Position numbers and translations under genes: made by a program. A stretch of 64,000 bases of DNA, taken from NCBI GenBank assembly GCA_013368315.1, contig JAACJM010000259.1, forward strand, positions 1-64,000, read 5' to 3'. Shown here piece by piece: positions 32,800-43,939 of this stretch (the stretch's first letter is position 1; each line of letters begins with the position of its first letter). The notes under the pieces are model-generated. The model worked only from the letters and a program-made list of their open reading frames with translations, did not search any database and was not told the origin of the DNA. The stretch is from Tetrapyrgos nigripes. Its lineage: Eukaryota; Basidiomycota; Agaricomycetes; Agaricales; Campanellaceae.

Positions 32800-34007
32800 T
32801 GATACCGAGTACTTACAGTTTGCATTCATTGTCACTACCTGGCCAAGCAAGGATAAGTCTGCCATCCTATTAATTTCAAAGAAGGGGGCTTGCTCACTAA
32901 AGGCACTACTACTATGCCACATAGACTGAGCGCACAAGATGAGAAATATTCACGTGCTGGCAAAGAATATTAAGCATACCCAGTGATCAAACCAGTTTCT
33001 AAAAAAACAAGAAACTAAAGATGAGTAACTCTGATATAAATTGAATGAAGAAACAGGCCAACCAATTGTCCAGAAAATGAGCTTGTCAATAATGCGTTGA
33101 GTACTGTGAATGAATCATAAGAATAAAAGGGGGTGCATAATGACAGTAACCTACTCATACTGGGGCGTCCATCCCTTTTTCAAACAGAGAATAAGGGCAG
33201 CAGTGTTTGCCATGTCAACTACGGCACCACTTGTCATTACCATTATTAACAACCACCGAAAGTCAATGGTATATGCTGAGAATTTGAATGAACGGGTTGT
33301 TACTGCACAGGCAATACCCAGTGCTAGTCTAAAAACCAGAGCAAGGATGCAAATAGAAAAGTAGCATCGGCCTAGACTTTGTTTGGAAGAGAGGATATAT
33401 ACTCTGTAGGCAAAAAATCCCTTTTTAGGAAAAATTGATAAGCAGTTAGATAAGTATAATTGGTTTGATCATTAGGTACATTAATAGAATTTCTAATGGA
33501 AAAACAAAAAATTGAAAACCCACCTGGACACACAAAACAACAATGCCTGCAATGGGGACAGCAAGGCCAATAGTCCAATTAATATTGTCAACTGCTTCAA
33601 GGTCTGCAAAGCCCTTGATGGTGTTTAGATATAAACCAGCCCAGAGCAGGCCACTGTGAAGTGTTTCAAGAAGGCTAAGAGGAAGTCACACAGACACAAT
33701 CATATGAGTAGGAATCCAGAATAAGTGCCAGAAACTTACAGAACAAAAACAACCTAATAAGAATGGCAATTTATAATTAGTGAAAATTTCAGCAGATTGA
33801 TTGGATGATTTAGATAGTTAGATGGAAGGGCTGAAAATGTACTCCACTTACCATCATTTTAAGAAAAGCATGGTCTTTAAATTGATTTTGAAAATAATAG
33901 ATGCCTTGGACCAAGACTGATCCGTAAAGGAGGGTAGAGAATAAGACTCCCAATTCAAAGGCACCCAGTGTAGGGCCAAGGTTAGGAGTAGTGATGTTGC
34001 TGGCCAT
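32800..34007 (-). CDS. DUF6534-type multi-pass membrane protein, 3' end uncertain
   Basis: Exons fit in one frame at 34007-33852, 33753-33740, 33674-33524, 33420-33155 and 33103-33063. ATG 34007 starts MASNITTPNLGPTLGAFELG, the typical N-terminus of this agaric family. Membrane segments follow (LGVLFSTLLYGSVLVQGIYY; INWTIGLAVPIAGIVVLCV; CYFSICILALVFRLALGIAC; LLIMVMTSGAVVDMANTAAL), then the DUF6534 start TQRIIDKLIFWTI. Next would be ETGLITG (about 32995) and LCGIVVVPLVSKP (about 32920). After that the frame meets a stop near 32852, so the gene may be decayed at its 3' end or have an exon I could not place. These proteins are seven-helix-like, expanded in mushrooms and of unknown function. Confidence 0.6.
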
Positions 34008-34039
34008 ACCAAGGGAGCAGATCAACAGTGTCCACAGAA

Positions 34040-34600
34040 GCTGGACACCTTATAAATGTCTGACTTCTCAACCACGACGCTGCTGTGAGGTACTTTAGGC
34101 TGTGCACAAATGAACAATATGATTGAAACATGATGGACTCCAAAGGTACCTGACTAATTTTGTGCCCTGTTCTGCAATTGGATACTAGTAGGATCACTGA
34201 AGGGGATGGTCGCAAGCGGCAAGGCCAAGCGCTGCTTTGAGGTACCTATAGCTGTGCACAAATGAACAATATGATTGAAACATGATGGACTCCAAAGGTA
34301 CCTGACTAATTTTATGCCCTCTTCTGCAATTGGGTACTAGTAGGATGATTAAGAAGGATGGTCGCAAGCGGCAAGGCCGAGCCTTCTGAGAATTCAGATT
34401 ATATCAAAGAAGCTGGACACCTTATAAACGTCTGGCTTGAGCTCCGCAGTCAACCGCGATGCTGCCTGAGATATGGCTATGCACAATTTAACAGTATGAG
34501 GTGGAAATCATGATGCACTTCAAAAATACCTGACTGATTTAAGCCCCGTTCTGCAATCGGATAGAGAAGAAACGCAAGTCCATTGCGAGGGCCAGAGCCA
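34040..34600 (+). repeat. three imperfect tandem copies of a 150-200 bp unit
   Basis: Copies begin near 34085, 34235 and 34470. Each contains GCTGTGCACAAATGAACAAT (or a variant), TGATGGACTCCAAAGGTACC, TTCTGCAATTGGATACTAG and, in the first two, GATGGTCGCAAGCGGCAA. AGCTGGACACCTTATAAA occurs before copies 1 and 3. The last copy runs into a frame reading RKSIARARANGEDPIEL, suggesting the unit derives from a coding gene. I do not recognise the family. Confidence 0.5.
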
Positions 34601-35641
34601 ATGGCGAAGACCCTATTGAGTTAACTATTCCATCAAAAAAGGAAATACCGCCGCCACCGGTACGGCGGTACCAGCGCATGTCAATACAATCTTTGATCTG
34701 ACAGTTATACTCGCTCAGCCACTTAAGACACAAGCCAATACAACCACCTCGAAAGCTTTGAAAGCCAAGAAGATCACTGTCAAGGCTGCAAATTTAAAAA
34801 ACTCAAGGACACTTTAAGGTATCTATATTCGTTGTACAATCCCCCCATCAGTGCCCCTTACCCGCGGCTTTTGCTTCTGACCCGTCAGCCCCGCCGCTAC
34901 CCTTGACCCGTGAAGGCGAGGATGGGCTTTGGCGGGTACGGGGACGGGTCAGAAATTTTTACCCGCGGGATCCCTGTACTGTTCCCTAACTTAGTCTAGT
35001 AGTACGTACCACCAAGTAGTTAAACCAAGTGGCCACCAATTGGCTACTAATTGGTCGTTCGAGTTGATGTTGATGTCAGTGTAAGCCTGGGCGTTGTCCA
35101 AACCAACGAGATCTCAGATAAGTAGTTCCTTTGGCTCTAAGCTTGGTTCCGGTTTAAGTATATTAGTATAGTAGGGTGAAGAATGAATGAACCATGGTAC
35201 GTTTTTATAGTACCTTCACTGGATATCTGTTGCTCTACTACTAGTGGCTGAGTTATACTTTACTTACCCCTGCCCGACACGGTACACCTTCAAAATCACA
35301 TGTGCAAAAACACTGGAATTCTACGCGACGAGAAGATGACTCCCCTGGGAGATGTAGCAGTACGTAGTGGTGGTGGTAAAAGCGAGCAAGGTGAGGCAAG
35401 GTGACAGTGACCGTGGACACAGACGACACTCTGACTCGGTTTCTTGCCGAACGAAAGCTTTTCCTTTTCCTTTGGAATTTCCAATTTCAAAGTTCAAATT
35501 CCAAACCAAGCATCCCGACGCCCCGATAGGCGGTAGCACCCCTATGTATTTAAATTTCAAATTCCCTTTGCCCTACTTCAATTTTGCTCTAGTTTCTTCC
35601 TCTCAAGCTCTAGCGAGTTTGTAAAGATTGTAGACTGTACA
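34601..35641. other. intergenic, GC-rich patch, no supported gene
   Basis: At 34855-34990 the motif ACCCGT/ACGGGT recurs in both orientations between CAGTGCCCC and GGGATCCCTGTACTG. This resembles a MITE with subterminal repeats, but I found no target duplication. The rest shows nothing I can name. Confidence 0.35.
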
Positions 35642-35715
35642 AGGGGTATAGCTCACTGCTCAGGTGGCCCCTGGGAGAGCAGCAGACTGAGGTCCTACAG
35701 GGCGAGAGTTTCAGT
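35642..35715 (+). pseudogene. rearranged tRNA-Phe fragment
   Basis: GGGGTATAGCTCA, then an inserted TGCTCAGGTGGCCC, then CTGGGAGAGCAGCAGACTGA match the 5' exon of the tRNA-Phe. The anticodon triplet and 3' half are lost. Confidence 0.55.
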
Positions 35716-35760
35716 TTGGCAAAAAAAAATAAAAAGTAGAAAAGGCTTGACTAGCTGAGT

Positions 35761-35859
35761 GGGGGTACCGCGGATCGAACGCGGGACCTTCAGAATTCAG
35801 TTATGTCATATCCCCTTTGGAACTTCAGTCTGCTGCTCTCCCAGCTGAGCTATACCCCC
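35761..35859 (-). tRNA. tRNA-Phe (GAA), with intron
   Basis: The 5' exon is 35859-35823 and the 3' exon 35795-35761, with a 27-nt intron (35822-35796) one base 3' of the anticodon, the standard tRNA intron site. The 7-bp acceptor stem GGGGGTA/TACCCCC, D arm GCTC...GAGC, anticodon loop CTGAAGT with GAA, variable loop AGGTC and T arm CCGCG-TTCGATC-CGCGG all pair. One G-A mismatch is at 27-43. The intron contains a GAATTC site. Confidence 0.9.
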
Positions 35860-36330
35860 GATACTTGGATGCATCATGTAAAGTGGTTTTATCGCGAACG
35901 CTTGACCAAGATAGCGGAGGAATTTGAAATTGACGGGTTACATTACCACTGATCGTTGAGAAAAGCCTCCGTGGCTATGGTCTGCTTCCGTGTTGCTTCC
36001 GTTACCCGTGTGCATTTATGTAGCCAAGGTTTATGGCAAAAAGAGTGGGGATTACTATTTATTGGAGTTGGGGTAGGTTTCTAATAAGTACATGGTACAC
36101 GAACAGACAAGTCTAAGTACGTCTAGTTTCAAGTACTATACTGCTTCTATACAACCATCCTGATTCTAAATCTACTAAACAAAACACCTTCTAGAAATTG
36201 TACAGCACGAATGAATGAATGAGTGGAGTATACCATCTCCATCACCCCCCCCTCTACATATTCCCCATTCCCCCTCCCCCCCAAACCTCATCACAAAAAC
36301 CCCATCCCCCAAAAAAACTTCATAGTAAAA

Positions 36331-38031
36331 TCACAAAAACCTCATCCCCCAACCCCCCCTCGCAACCCTCTCAACCTCCCCCTCACTCATCCCCAACCCC
36401 CACGGTGCTGAAGCAAGTAACAGGGCGTACTCTGCCAAGAGAGAGGTTCGGAAGGGGAGGGTGTCGTCTGTCTGTTTGACAATACGTCAATACGTCAATA
36501 CGTGCATGGGTGAGTTGCGTTCCGTTGCGTTGAAAGAAACACTCACGCATATAGCAATCGGATGATCCCTCTCTAAATAATACCGAATATGGTGGTCTTC
36601 CAAGGTCGGGACTGTTTTGCATCTGTTCAATCCAACAAATTAGAATCAACCACGAAAACAGAAAACCGAAACCGATGTCAGCGTAAGGGAATACTAATAG
36701 AAAGGAACACGTACATCAAATTCGAACTTAAACAAACCTCTACACCGATCTTCCTCTTCCCCTCTTCGTGCCCATGCCCATTTCCATCAAAAACAACCTC
36801 TCTAGCTTCTTCATCCAAAAACGTCGCATGCCCCAATCTATCAGGTATAAACGCACGAAGAAGGTGGATTGATTCGGGGGATGGGTTTTGGGCGGTCTGT
36901 TTTTAATGTGTTTTGTGTTTGGAGTGATGTTCAGTAGAGGAACGACAGACTCAGACTAAGTAAGACACCGTGACCCACCTCTGCAATATGCAATGTAATA
37001 CCCAACCCCGCATTCCTCGCGTCTTGGAAACATTGAGTGAGGAGGGGTGAGTACATGTTGCCTGCCTGTGCAAGGTGAAACCGAGATGTACAGATGTACA
37101 GATGGACGTGTTAGTGGGCTGGGTTGGTGAGAGGGAAGGAAAGACGAAAAGTAGAGTGAAGAAGGGAATAGTGAAAGAGAGAACGAGGAACGAGGGGAGG
37201 ATACGTAGAGTAGTAGGACGAAACAGAGAAGGAAGAAACAGAGAAGAATAAAGAAAAAAACTCAGGACAACTCACCAACGGATCCCCACACAAATCCAAC
37301 CCAATCACTCTCCTCTTCCCAGTCTTCAACCCAACAGCCAAATCTACCACCTCCCTAACAACATCCAGAGTCATCTTTCTATCCAAACTAACAATCAACC
37401 CACCCATTCTGTCCTTCGGATATCTCTCTACCTCATCCAACACAGTTTCGAGGTATTCGAGGCGGGACATGTCAGAGGTGGTACGGGGTGTGGTGCGGAG
37501 TTCTAGGTATGCGGCTTGAGGAGGCGTCATACTGATGTTGCTGTTGCTATCCCTATCATCGTTCCCATCGGCACTCCCTAAAAACCCCTCCAAAACAGCC
37601 CTCGTCGCCTTCCTCAACCGTCCCTTCGTATTGGTTAACGCGTAGATGATAGCAAACGGTGCAAAGAACGCATGGATATCGTCTAATTCAGAGTCAAATT
37701 TCTCGAGAAGGGAGTAACCGGACAGGATTTCGGTTTTGGTGAGGGGGTGTTTGGGAGGACGAGGTGTAGTCGTAGGTTCCGAAGCCGACCCAGACCCAGA
37801 GGGAGTAGTAGTGAACACGGACGCGTCATTATCCACCTCCATAACATACTCGTCCACCAACTCTTTTATCGTCTTGAGAGGTATACATCCATTGAGATGC
37901 GCGTGTAACTCTGCCTTGGGTAGATTTTGCAGAAAGGTGAGTTGGGAAGGTGAGAGAGAGGACAGGGCTAGAGCTGCGCGGCCTCGAATGTCTGAGTCGT
38001 TGTTGATTGGGTTTTCGATATTTGAGGTCAT
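36331..38031 (-). CDS. adenosine deaminase-like (ADAL/MAPDA-type) metal-dependent hydrolase
   Basis: Five exons (38031-37276, 37065-36979, 36896-36715, 36622-36547, 36471-36331) join to 413 aa. All metal and catalytic motifs are present in order: KAELHAHLNG (HxH zinc ligands), GLDLCGDP, GITLHIAE (zinc His and proton-shuttle Glu), DRLGHATF, CLSSNL, KTVPTLEDHH, DHPIAIC and TDDTLPFRTS (zinc Asp plus Asp). Exon 3 must use the donor at GTACGT (36714); the earlier GTTTGT would drop the CLSSNL motif. An insertion rich in Ser/Pro/Thr (about residues 72-95) is unusual. The LNG and CLSSN signatures favour the ADAL branch, which deaminates N6-substituted AMP, over classical adenosine deaminase, but this is inferred. 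Partial copies lie at 23640-24038 and 27120-27225. Confidence 0.9.
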
Positions 38032-38231
38032 GAAATGGAGTTTTGGAAACGGGTAGGAGGTGGTGGTGGTAGAAGAGCAAGAAGGAAACGTGTGTTGGAA
38101 ACCGAGTCATTTGCGAATTTTGGGCGCGCAATGGGCGCTCCGAATAACCGGGTCGGATGTTTCGCTCAATCCGAGTAAACCTAAATGATTAACTGCCGAC
38201 TGTAGATTAGTAGTTGTACCCTACTTGCCCC

Positions 38232-38266
38232 TATTCCAATTCCAATTCCAATTCCAATTCCACTCT
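38232..38266 (+). repeat. AATTCC microsatellite
   Basis: About five perfect copies of the hexamer AATTCC upstream of the tRNA-Phe gene. Confidence 0.85.
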
Positions 38267-38290
38267 CATCCACTCTTCTGTCCTTTTGTC

Positions 38291-38380
38291 GGGGGTATAG
38301 CTCAGCTGGGAGAGCAGCAGACTGAAGTGTTACATAATCAGTGCTTTCTGAAGGTCCCGCGTTCGATCCGCGGTACCCCC
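38291..38380 (+). tRNA. tRNA-Phe (GAA), with intron
   Basis: Exons 38291-38327 and 38346-38380 are identical to those of the minus-strand gene at 35761-35859. The intron (38328-38345, 18 nt) differs in sequence and length. Identical exons with different introns suggest selection or gene conversion on the mature tRNA. The gene lies between the adenosine deaminase gene and the third RlpA copy. Confidence 0.92.
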
Positions 38381-38439
38381 AATGATCAAATTGCAACCTT
38401 TTTTTATATCACAAACACAAACTCCAGTATATATGTAGA

Positions 38440-38869
38440 TACCTATTTGATCTAGGTCGACAAGAAATGTGTACTCATACTGTACTTGAAGCTGTATCAA
38501 TTCCAGGATGTGCAGATTTTGCTACAGATTTCCCTCTAAACCAACCATGAGCCCAAAGAGACAATGACATATTACTCCCTCTAAACCCAAACCCAGATAA
38601 CACTCCAAAAAAACCAAAACCAAAAATCCAAACTCTTGCATACTCAACAATCTACTTGGATCCTCGCATCTATGATTCATCCTCAACTTTGATTAAAGAC
38701 TCCTTTGAGACTCTTTAAATAAAATCCCACTGAACTCCATGAATCCTTCCAACACTCGGATCTGCAATTTGATTAAATGCAGTGGGAGAAAGGTCTATAT
38801 CTCCTGCACTGGGACACCCAGTGCATCTGTTGACAATGGTTACAACAATGGTTCTGCTGTTGGCTATTC
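38440..38869 (-). pseudogene. third RlpA-like copy: last exon and 3' flank, CpG-decayed
   Basis: Exon 5 (38863-38715) has the same 149-nt length and the same stop as the two intact genes. The flank 38440-38714 matches 711-1030. Homology ends right after the intron acceptor at about 38869. Compared with the gene at 562-710, ten of the eleven CpG sites I counted in this exon are TpG or CpA here. The exon fuses out of context to unrelated upstream sequence. Confidence 0.8.
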
Positions 38870-41813
38870 TGAGACATTCTGGTTTGCATCTCATCACAGG
38901 CAGTTGTGTTAGGATTACTGGGTGCTGGGGAGACGTTGATAGGAGTAGGGCTTGGTGCTGTACTGACACTAATAGGGCCACTGATAGCTGGTGTATGATT
39001 GGAGTTATCCTCAATGCCGCCATTGGAAATCATAGGTGAGTCCAATACACTTGTTTTTGTTTCTGGGTTGCATGAGCCAGCAACAATATCTTCAACAGAA
39101 TGGTCCAAGAGCTCATCCAGCAGTGCAACATCCATTTCTACAACAATACTGTCAGTAGGCAGCTTGACTGAAGGTATGTCTTCATGACAGAACCTGTCAA
39201 TGATGTCTTCCCAAGCTGTTTCTTCCACAGGGTTCAGCAAATTGGCTAACATTGGCCTTGTTACAGCTATGTCAACTAGTGTTGTAATGGTTCAACTATG
39301 GTCTGCTCTGACTTGGCTTGAAGCAGCTCTATTGCAATGGCTCCAGCTCAGCTCTGGAGTTGTTTTTCTTTGACTGGCTCTGGCTTTAGCTGCTGTACAA
39401 AATTGCAGTATACATACTTGTATTTTGGTTCATAATATCAGTATTGACGTTCTGTTAAGGGAATAAGAGGACTAGGGTGAGCCCTGAACTGCTAGTTAAT
39501 ACCTAGCAGGACTAAGAAAACAACGGTACAATAATATTATGTGCTTATGAATGGAGAAACAACTCATTCTAAGTACTATGATAGATATGGACAAGTTGGG
39601 AGTTATAATAGCAGACCCACCAAATGATAAAGATAGTCTATAAAGGCTTTCGAATCCTATTATAATGACTAGTACCGCTAGTGTGATCCAAAGGGACAGT
39701 GAAGTGTGAGGTAGCCCCTATTTGTGGGCATAGGAATGCATAAGCAGCACAATCCTCAGCTGAAAGGTAAGATTGGACATGCAGACAATCACACTAGGTC
39801 TAGATCTATGTATCGGTAAATCCCGTAGTACTAAGACAGCTTCGAGGGAATCTTAAGTATCTGTAAAAGGTACATGTGGGCAAAAGTAGGACAAAGTATA
39901 TATGTACAGGATCCCAGAGAGTTCAGCTATCCATTGGTACAGAGGGGATAGTGAACAGACGTCTCTACACAAAGATATGGGGGACAGAAGTGCTAAGTCA
40001 CAGTACATCCGAATGATCGGAATACAACCCAAATGGGTAACATTATTTCCAGATAAGGATAAATCTGTCAGTAATCGTCTAGCTAGGCACTGAAAGCATT
40101 GAAGGAGGAATAAGTATGCAAATGGGACTGCAGAAGAGCTGGACTTGTATGTAGGACTCAGTAGTAGACTGCTGGCAATACATAGAATGCAAATAAAGCA
40201 AGATCAGAGAAAAGGGAAAGGAAAACTGAACGGAATAAAGAAACTACGAGAAAACCCTATGCCCCTAGCGTAAGGATGTGTATGAAGGGCCTAGCGGTCA
40301 TAAGTGGAGCGTTCTGAGTCATAGATGCGATGCTCGCTAACCAGGACGGTACACAAAAACACCAGACGGCTTACAAAGGGAACTGAAGAAAGTTCCTATG
40401 AATATTTAGATAATATTGAACAGTTTCTGTATACCCTAATAAGCAAGTCTTTACTTACGAGGAAATAGGTAGAACTCGCTAGCAGACTTTTTGATTTGTT
40501 TTATATTTTCTCTATGTACCTTTTAGCAGACCTCAAAAAGAAATAGGTAACTGTATAGTTGTAGCTGCGAGTAGTATAAAAGGACCAGATATTACGAGTA
40601 GCTACCCAAGCCACGTACTGTAGAGTATCAGATCTCGCTAGCAATAGTAGAGGATGTGAAACACAGACTAAAGCTTCTAAACAAACTTAACTGCACTCTC
40701 TACGAGTATAAACATTGTGTTGGAGATAATAGAGTTTTTAAATTGAACATTTTTGTGGTTATAACTGTGATCTTTGTGTTGACCTTTCGGTCTATTAAGT
40801 GTTGATTGTAAGGCAACTGTGGCCTATGAGTGTTTGATTTTGGGACTTGTTGATCCCCTTGGTGTTAAACTTGTGTTTATTGTGCTGTGTGCTAACCACT
40901 AACTTCATTGAAAAACCCTGATCAAAAGTACTTATAGTACAAGGAAACTGGGAGTTTGAGTACTCTGACTACTTGGAACACTCGTCTCATTTACATTTGT
41001 ATATGGTTTTGTGTTTGGGTGTAGTTCCTAGCACTTAATTACAAAAACCACCTATTAGCGTCATTTTCAGATTGCAACCATGTGGTTACATTGTCATCTT
41101 GTCTTTCCTCCAAAGCAAACACAGACTGCTCACTGTTCTTCTTCAATGGCCCTTCTCTGGGATGCTGAGTAAGGGTCTGGTGCTGCTATTGCAACAGCTG
41201 ATGAGCTAAAGGACAGTGACGCAGTCTGATTCTTTCTATTCAGCACATTCAGAATTACTAACACAGTCAGTCTAAGTATATATTAGGGAGTACATATGAG
41301 CAAACATGTCAGAATCTAGCTGATGAATTGAACTGAAATGAAAATCCTGCAGAAATCTTTTCTGACATGTTGCTAATACTCCCTGTTGCTTTGTTTCTTT
41401 AGCTTTCTTATCTTGCACAAGGGTAGTGATGATGTAGAGCGAAAAAAACTGGTAGTGAAAGGCAGGTTGTACCAGTAAAAAAAGTGGCAGGAAAGACAAC
41501 TCAAGCTCACAATAAGTCAGAGTCAAGCCACATGGAGTCAGAGCCATTAGACCAGTTTGGCTCGCTCCAAATGTGGCTTGGCTCCATGGCTAGCCAGAGT
41601 CAAGCCAGACTGCTTACAACACTAACGTCAACAGAAGAAGTCTGTCTGAAAGTGGAGAATTGGCCTGCAAAGAGGTGAGCAATCTTTCTTCACCTTATCA
41701 TTAACGATTACTTACAACTTGACTTTTGCCATCTCCAACCAGTTTCTGGAACCACTGGAACCAGTCCAAAAATTGATGTTCGTGTGTCCAAAGCAGTTCG
41801 CCAAATATGCCGT
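38870..41813. other. old repeat sequence, CpG-poor; possible solo LTR
   Basis: The minus-strand frame 39252-38870 encodes an acidic, Ser/Pro/Asn-rich peptide (ANLLNPVEETAWEDIIDRF) of unknown origin. From about 39452 (TGTTAAGGGAATAAGAGG) to about 41043 (CTTAATTACA) the sequence has LTR-like ends but no matching target duplication, and CTAG-centred motifs recur. On both sides are Gln/Ser/Leu-like repeats of AGTCAAGCCA and GGCTTGAAGC. No gene is supported. Confidence 0.3.
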
Positions 41814-42432
41814 TGTAGTAGGGATAGGGGTAGGCCTAGGCCTTATTAGTCACATGATCATGTAGTAGACAAGCTGGTTGTACATAGTAGAGAGACTCAG
41901 AACAAGACATTACTGGGTTAGACTGCGGTTCCTTGATAGCTCCTCTGGGCTGTCTCTATCTTGGTGATGAGAGCATGATTTGCTACCCACAAGGCTTCAT
42001 ACACAATTCTACGTAACATAACCACCAGAAACTGTACATCAAAAGCCACATGTCATCCACGTTTTCAGTCCATGTTCCCAGTTTCCTTATACATTCCTAG
42101 AGCTAGTTCCAGATCCCAAATCACCCACACGGCCTGCACACACACTGGCATTATACTGTGGTCAATTCTTTGATAATTCTTGCTCCCCAAGCCCTACTAC
42201 AAGAGACAGCTCAACTACACTAACCACTCCTGACTTTGACTTGTGGTTTACTCCAGTTACCTGGAGAGAATCCCAACCAGTCATATCATCTTCTGAATCA
42301 TCTATATCATCGTTGTCAGAAAGTGACAACAGTCTGTTTCCCCTACCCCCATATAATACACTGGCAATGTCACCTACACCTGTTCCCGAAAACCCAACTC
42401 CCAGACCACATCTTAATCATGGCTGACATGCC

Positions 42433-43530
42433 ATGCCCACGGAGGAACTCAGTCTCTTCTATGGCAACAGCCATGCCTCCAAGAATCCACATGTCTTCAT
42501 CAAGAAGGCTAAGCAAAAATTATTGCATATCAATGATGACATGGAGCACGTCAAAGACTTTGAGGACCTTTTATTTCCATCCAGTCCAGCAGAAGTGTGG
42601 TACGAGGAGGTTATGGAGGGAGAAACACTGCCTACTACATGGAAAGAATTAGTGGCAGAGTTTGAGAAACACTGGCCAAAACCAGTCTAGGTCAAGAAGA
42701 GTGCAGGGGATTATGTAACAGAGCTATTGAAGCACAAGATGCCGGAGGAGAATCTAGGAAAGAAAGTCGAAAAGGGAGGAGTCGAAGTGTGGAGTCACAT
42801 CAAATTGGCAGACAAGCTTGATGAGCTAGCCCGTAACACCGGCATCCATGACAGTGATTTTCTCATCGTCCTAGTCTGGAACAACCTTCCCAGCATTCTA
42901 CAGGGCCTCGTGCCATCAGCACAGAAGAATTGGACATTGTTCTGGGAGGCGATCAAGGCAGCAGATGTGGAGTTCATCAAGAAGGAGGTGAAGAAGTTAC
43001 AGGAGGAAAAGGAGAAAGAGGCACAGAAGGAGAAGAAGGAGAAGGAGTTGATGGAGAAGTATGATTGGATTTTGGGTATAGTGGGACTGGCTCCAGAGAC
43101 ACCAACGAGAGGGCTCACTGGACATTTTGTGGCTGCCAACCTTGGAGCCAATGTCCCAGCCTATGGTGGTCTGAGGAGAGGATATGGTGGAGGATATGGA
43201 GGATTTCAGGGTCGGGAGGGTTTTGGATATGGACAGAGAGGTGGAGGATTTGGACTACCTCAACGGAACATTGTACATCTCACTGAGGCACAATGATCCA
43301 TCCTACATTGGAACATCACAACACTGATATGTCACCCCAACACAGAGACTGGTCGGCAGGTGTATAATACCCAGAAAGGGGAATGGGCTCAGCATCATGG
43401 AGGGAATGTTACCTTAGTCACATTCAAGCGTCCTTATCCCCTTGAACCTGGCACCTCCAATGTCTGTACAGGAGAGTGTTTCCAGTGTGGCAAAGGTGGC
43501 CACCAAGGTGACCAGTGTCAAAACTGAACC
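42433..43530 (+). pseudogene. gag with CCHC zinc knuckle (deleted Ty3 element)
   Basis: The frame from 42433 encodes a capsid-like region (LFYGNSHASKNPHVFIKKAK, WKELVAEFEKHWP). One in-frame TAG is at 42688, then the frame continues to 43296 with SHIKLADKLDELARNTG, a Lys/Glu coiled-coil run (KKLQEEKEKEAQKEKKEKEL) and a Gly/Tyr/Phe-rich tail (GGYGGFQGREGFGYGQ). A zinc knuckle CFQCGKGGHQGDQC lies at 43477-43517 after another stop. Confidence 0.75.
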
Positions 43531-43939
43531 CTGAACGAGAAGGAGAAGGCATGGAGGCAGCTGTGTAGCAACAAGCTTGGACCATACCTGCAGAATGACC
43601 CTAACAGCATTTTAATGGCATTTGTGGATTATGGGTATGGACAATATGGAGGACATGATTATGGAGGATATGGATATGGAGGAATGTATGGAAACGGGGA
43701 GCAGGGAAATGGCGAAGGGCTGTCTGTGTAAATGCCAATCAGACGGCCTGGGAAGACACAAGGTGAAAAGGGGTAGAGGACCCTAGGCAGGGAGAGGCAC
43801 TGTCTAGGGGAGATAATGAAAGCCCCTCATGAACTGCCAATAGTCATACCCAGGTTCTTGATGTAATCATTTCATCAGAATACGAGATTGTCGATCTTTA
43901 TTCAGTGTGCGAGGAGAACACAAAACCAGTACCATTTGT

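Noticed and set aside
34855..34990. MITE with ACCCGT subterminal repeats
   Set aside because: No matching target duplication or convincing termini, so I did not call an element.
36219..36411. Plus-strand Pro/Ser/Thr-rich frames
   Set aside because: They are the complement of the last exon and 3' flank of the deaminase gene, with poly-C composition.
39452..41043. Solo LTR of about 1.6 kb (TGTTAAGGG...CTTAATTACA)
   Set aside because: Ends look plausible but flanking bases show no target duplication; kept only as a low-confidence note.
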